This document shows positions 61,901-64,000 of a stretch of DNA of 64,000 nt, piece after piece (the stretch's first letter is position 1; every line of letters starts with the position of its first letter). This DNA comes from Tridacna crocea. Its lineage: Eukaryota; Mollusca; Bivalvia; Cardiida; Cardiidae. The position numbers and the translations under genes are program-made. The stretch is from assembly GCA_943736015.1 (NCBI GenBank), contig OX031068.1:29272296-29336295 (forward strand), written 5' to 3'. Under the pieces are notes generated by a model, which saw only the letters and a program-made list of their open reading frames with translations, did no database searches and was not told the origin of the DNA.

Positions 61901-63907
61901 AGTTGCAAGGAATCTGAAGAAATTCCTCCATTTCTGAAGAAGCTGCCCCTTCACCTTGGAACATACCATGATGTATTTCAATCACTAGGATCAGCAACAA
62001 CACCATCCGTGAAAAGTTACATACGGGTTTTAGAGAGTTTGAAGAACAGATGTGGAAATGAAGAAATGTTAGCTCCAGATGCACTTATCGCAAAATCTGC
62101 TGTAGGTAATTTGTTGACACATAATTTGAAAAACACCGAGGAAATTGTTGAGGAAGGCTTGATATTGTATTTACCGACTGCTGAGCGTATACTAAGTGAA
62201 GCAAAGTCTGTTGTTATTTGCAACAACAATTATTACAGAAAACGCATCGGCAGCAAGAGCAAAATTAATTATTTTATTGGGTTAGATAAACTTGAAATAA
62301 GTAATATCACTGAGGACCACTCGATCAATTTTTTCAAAGAATTACCCGAAGTTCTGCGACCTGCTTTTCTCACGGATATAGTAGAAGAAGTCATGAATCA
62401 GACAGAAGTGCGGAAAATAGCTGATAGTAGAACAAGAAATATGGAGGCCTTTATCAGGTCTACTGCTTTCCGTCAAGGACTGATACGACTGTTGAAACAT
62501 ACTCATAGTGAAAACAGAAAAGCTATAGACACTGAGATAGAAATGATTGTAGCAGAGAAACTTAATCAGATTTCCTTGATATCAGTGACAGGGATGAGAA
62601 CCAATCTCCAAGTGAAGGTGTATGAAAGTGGTGAGTACAAGAAAGCAAAAGTAGTATCTAATACAGAGGAAGAAAAAGCCATACATATAGAAGACGATGG
62701 AAAGTCAACCAGGGTTTATGTTGAAACAAGGACTTCGGAATGGCAAGATGATTTGAGTAAGAAACTCGTCGTGCATTTGAACAATTTTTTGAAGAACTGT
62801 TTGAAGCATGATTTACTTCTACTCCTTTTGGACTTCTTTAAATACACAAGTCATCCACCTGGGATAGCGGATATGTTGGACAAGAAAAAAATTGTGAGTC
62901 ATTCCTTCAAGTCGTCAGAAGAAACACCTTTATTTTCGAAACCAGGTACTCTTGTACCAGAAAAATATCACCAGTATCTTGACAATGATTACAGTTGCAT
63001 TTATGAATATGAGTTCAATTGTGTTGCCTATGAGTTGGATGATCCATTGATTGAAGGGGACACAAATACAGATGTTCGAGCAACATATGTATTTGCTCGT
63101 ATCTTGCGTAAAATAGAAAATGTCGGAGCATCATCGCTCTTCGAATTATTCGAGGTTGATATTGGTGAGGATGAACCTATACAAGCTCCAGCGTACCGTT
63201 TGTTTAAGTTCGTCAGAAAGTCCAATACTTGTAACGAGTTGGTTATATTTGAAGGTCAGACAAACGATGCGGGAGCTGAACAGTCAGTTCCACCTGGTGA
63301 CGATAAAACAAATAATGAAAAGGAGAGAACGGACAAGGAAGAACTATCAATTCACTGTGTATGTAAAGAAATTAAAGAATGTCTCATAGAGGCATGGAAA
63401 CAAGAAGAGAGAACAAGGAAAGGCATTGTTAAGCGACTTTGTCTTAAATGGCATCCAGATAAAAATCTAGATAGAATTAATTTTTGTACCAAAGTTTTCC
63501 AATACTTGCAACAGTGCATTCAAGCACTTGAGAATGGGGGCGTGCCAAAAGATTACTGTGATGGAACAGAGGACATGAATGGAAATGATAGATCAGATAA
63601 GTCCAGGAAATGGAGAAATTTTTGGGAACCTTTCTTCGAGAACTTTGAAAGACGGCAATCTAGGAATACCCGTGAAACTGGCAGGAAACGGCAAAGACAG
63701 AGATCTAGAGGTACCCACGGAACTCGCTGGGAACGGCAGGGGCATTCAGAGTATTATTTTGATTTTGAGCCTGAGAGTGAGCCATATCCCTGGCCCCATG
63801 CTGCAAGGAAATGGCAGAGACAAGCAAATTCAGACTTCTCTTTTGGTAAGAACTGTCTTGGAAATACATCTGCCCCATGCAACTGGACTTGCTGCATTTT
63901 TCATCAG
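52902..63907 (+). CDS. sacsin-like gene, exon e (repeats 2 and 3, J domain, HEPN start)
   Basis: A single 11-kb exon without a stop, about 3668 codons. Acceptor TTTTCAG|GG. Sacsin repeat 2 starts near codon 698: N-box KELFQNADDAKA near 722 and GRFGLGFCSVYN near 796. Repeat 3 starts near 1722: ELIQNADDAGA near 1743 and GQYGVGFNSVYN near 1815. A J domain near 3490-3550 has the HPD motif (LKWHPDKN), which stimulates HSP70. A low-complexity Arg/Glu linker follows, then a HEPN domain from about 3632 (AARKWQRQANSDF ... NWTCCIFHQ). I end the exon at CAG|GTTAGA because the HEPN pattern is cut right after its Cys-x3-His-Gln; the next in-frame stop (63923-63925) would truncate it. Likely a large co-chaperone-like protein. 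Confidence 0.92.
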
Positions 63908-64000
63908 GTTAGAAAATTTCATTAACTTGCACTTACTCGAATTTGTTATGTTAAATGTCGTTCTGCTTTTCAAGTAAATATATACGAGTCATGGTTTGTG
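63908..64000. other. start of intron e
   Basis: Follows the donor CAG|GTTAGA. An alternative is that the frame runs on to the stop at 63923-63925. Confidence 0.6.

Noticed and set aside
49098-63389. Many antisense and alternate-frame ORFs inside the sacsin exons
   Set aside because: All overlap a long frame with clear family motifs and have no motifs of their own.

Overview
The window is nuclear DNA of a metazoan, most likely a bivalve mollusc. It is AT-rich, carries an intron-containing sacsin-like gene with GT/AG junctions, and is dense in small inverted-repeat transposons (MITEs). I place it in Bivalvia from repeat style and gene type; no marker gene proves it.

Layout. 1-4150: repeat-rich DNA with several MITE families. 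4157-21383: a complete Polinton/Maverick (adintovirus-like) element of 17,227 bp, flanked by a perfect 6-bp target duplication GTAAAG (4151-4156 and 21384-21389). Its terminal inverted repeats (576 and 595 bp) look identical apart from one extra 19-bp tandem unit on the right. It encodes 17 recognisable genes: protein-primed DNA polymerase B, double jelly-roll major capsid protein, penton-like minor capsid protein, FtsK/A32-type packaging ATPase, adenain-type protease, chromodomain integrase, a PLA2-domain protein, a fibre-like repeat protein, a RING protein, a SAP+NUMOD1-like DNA-binding protein, a DUF8207-type protein, two candidate membrane-active minor capsid proteins, a dUTPase-fold-like protein, a two-TM protein and two unknowns. 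Replication (PolB), integration (INT) and virion assembly (MCP, penton, ATPase, protease) are all represented. Nearly every gene starts directly behind an A/T motif of the form TATATAAAA-ATG, which looks like a virus-type promoter at the start codon. The integrase is the exception. It has no such motif, its only ATG lies downstream of the first catalytic Asp, and its frame joins the PLA2 frame by a -1 shift at a run of ten A.

21390-29883: more MITEs, then a DNA element with about 500-bp inverted arms (22706-29883). Its right arm is split by a young Ty3/gypsy retrotransposon (25206-29746, 194-bp LTRs, 5-bp TSD GGTAC, tRNA-Leu type primer site). The gypsy gag-pro-pol frame is open except for one in-frame TAA between protease and reverse transcriptase.

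29884-39290: intergenic or upstream-intron DNA, with many copies of a hairpin MITE family (about 30 recognisable copies or fragments in the window, probably piggyBac-like with TTAA targets), a 0.5-kb TTAAAGGTGG-ended repeat in two copies, tRNA-like SINE heads and G/C homopolymer runs. 39291-63907: five exons of a sacsin-like gene on the + strand: three HSP90-type ATPase sacsin repeats, a J domain with HPD, and the first half of a HEPN domain. The HEPN is cut by a phase-0 intron and continues beyond the window. The gene's 5' end was not found.
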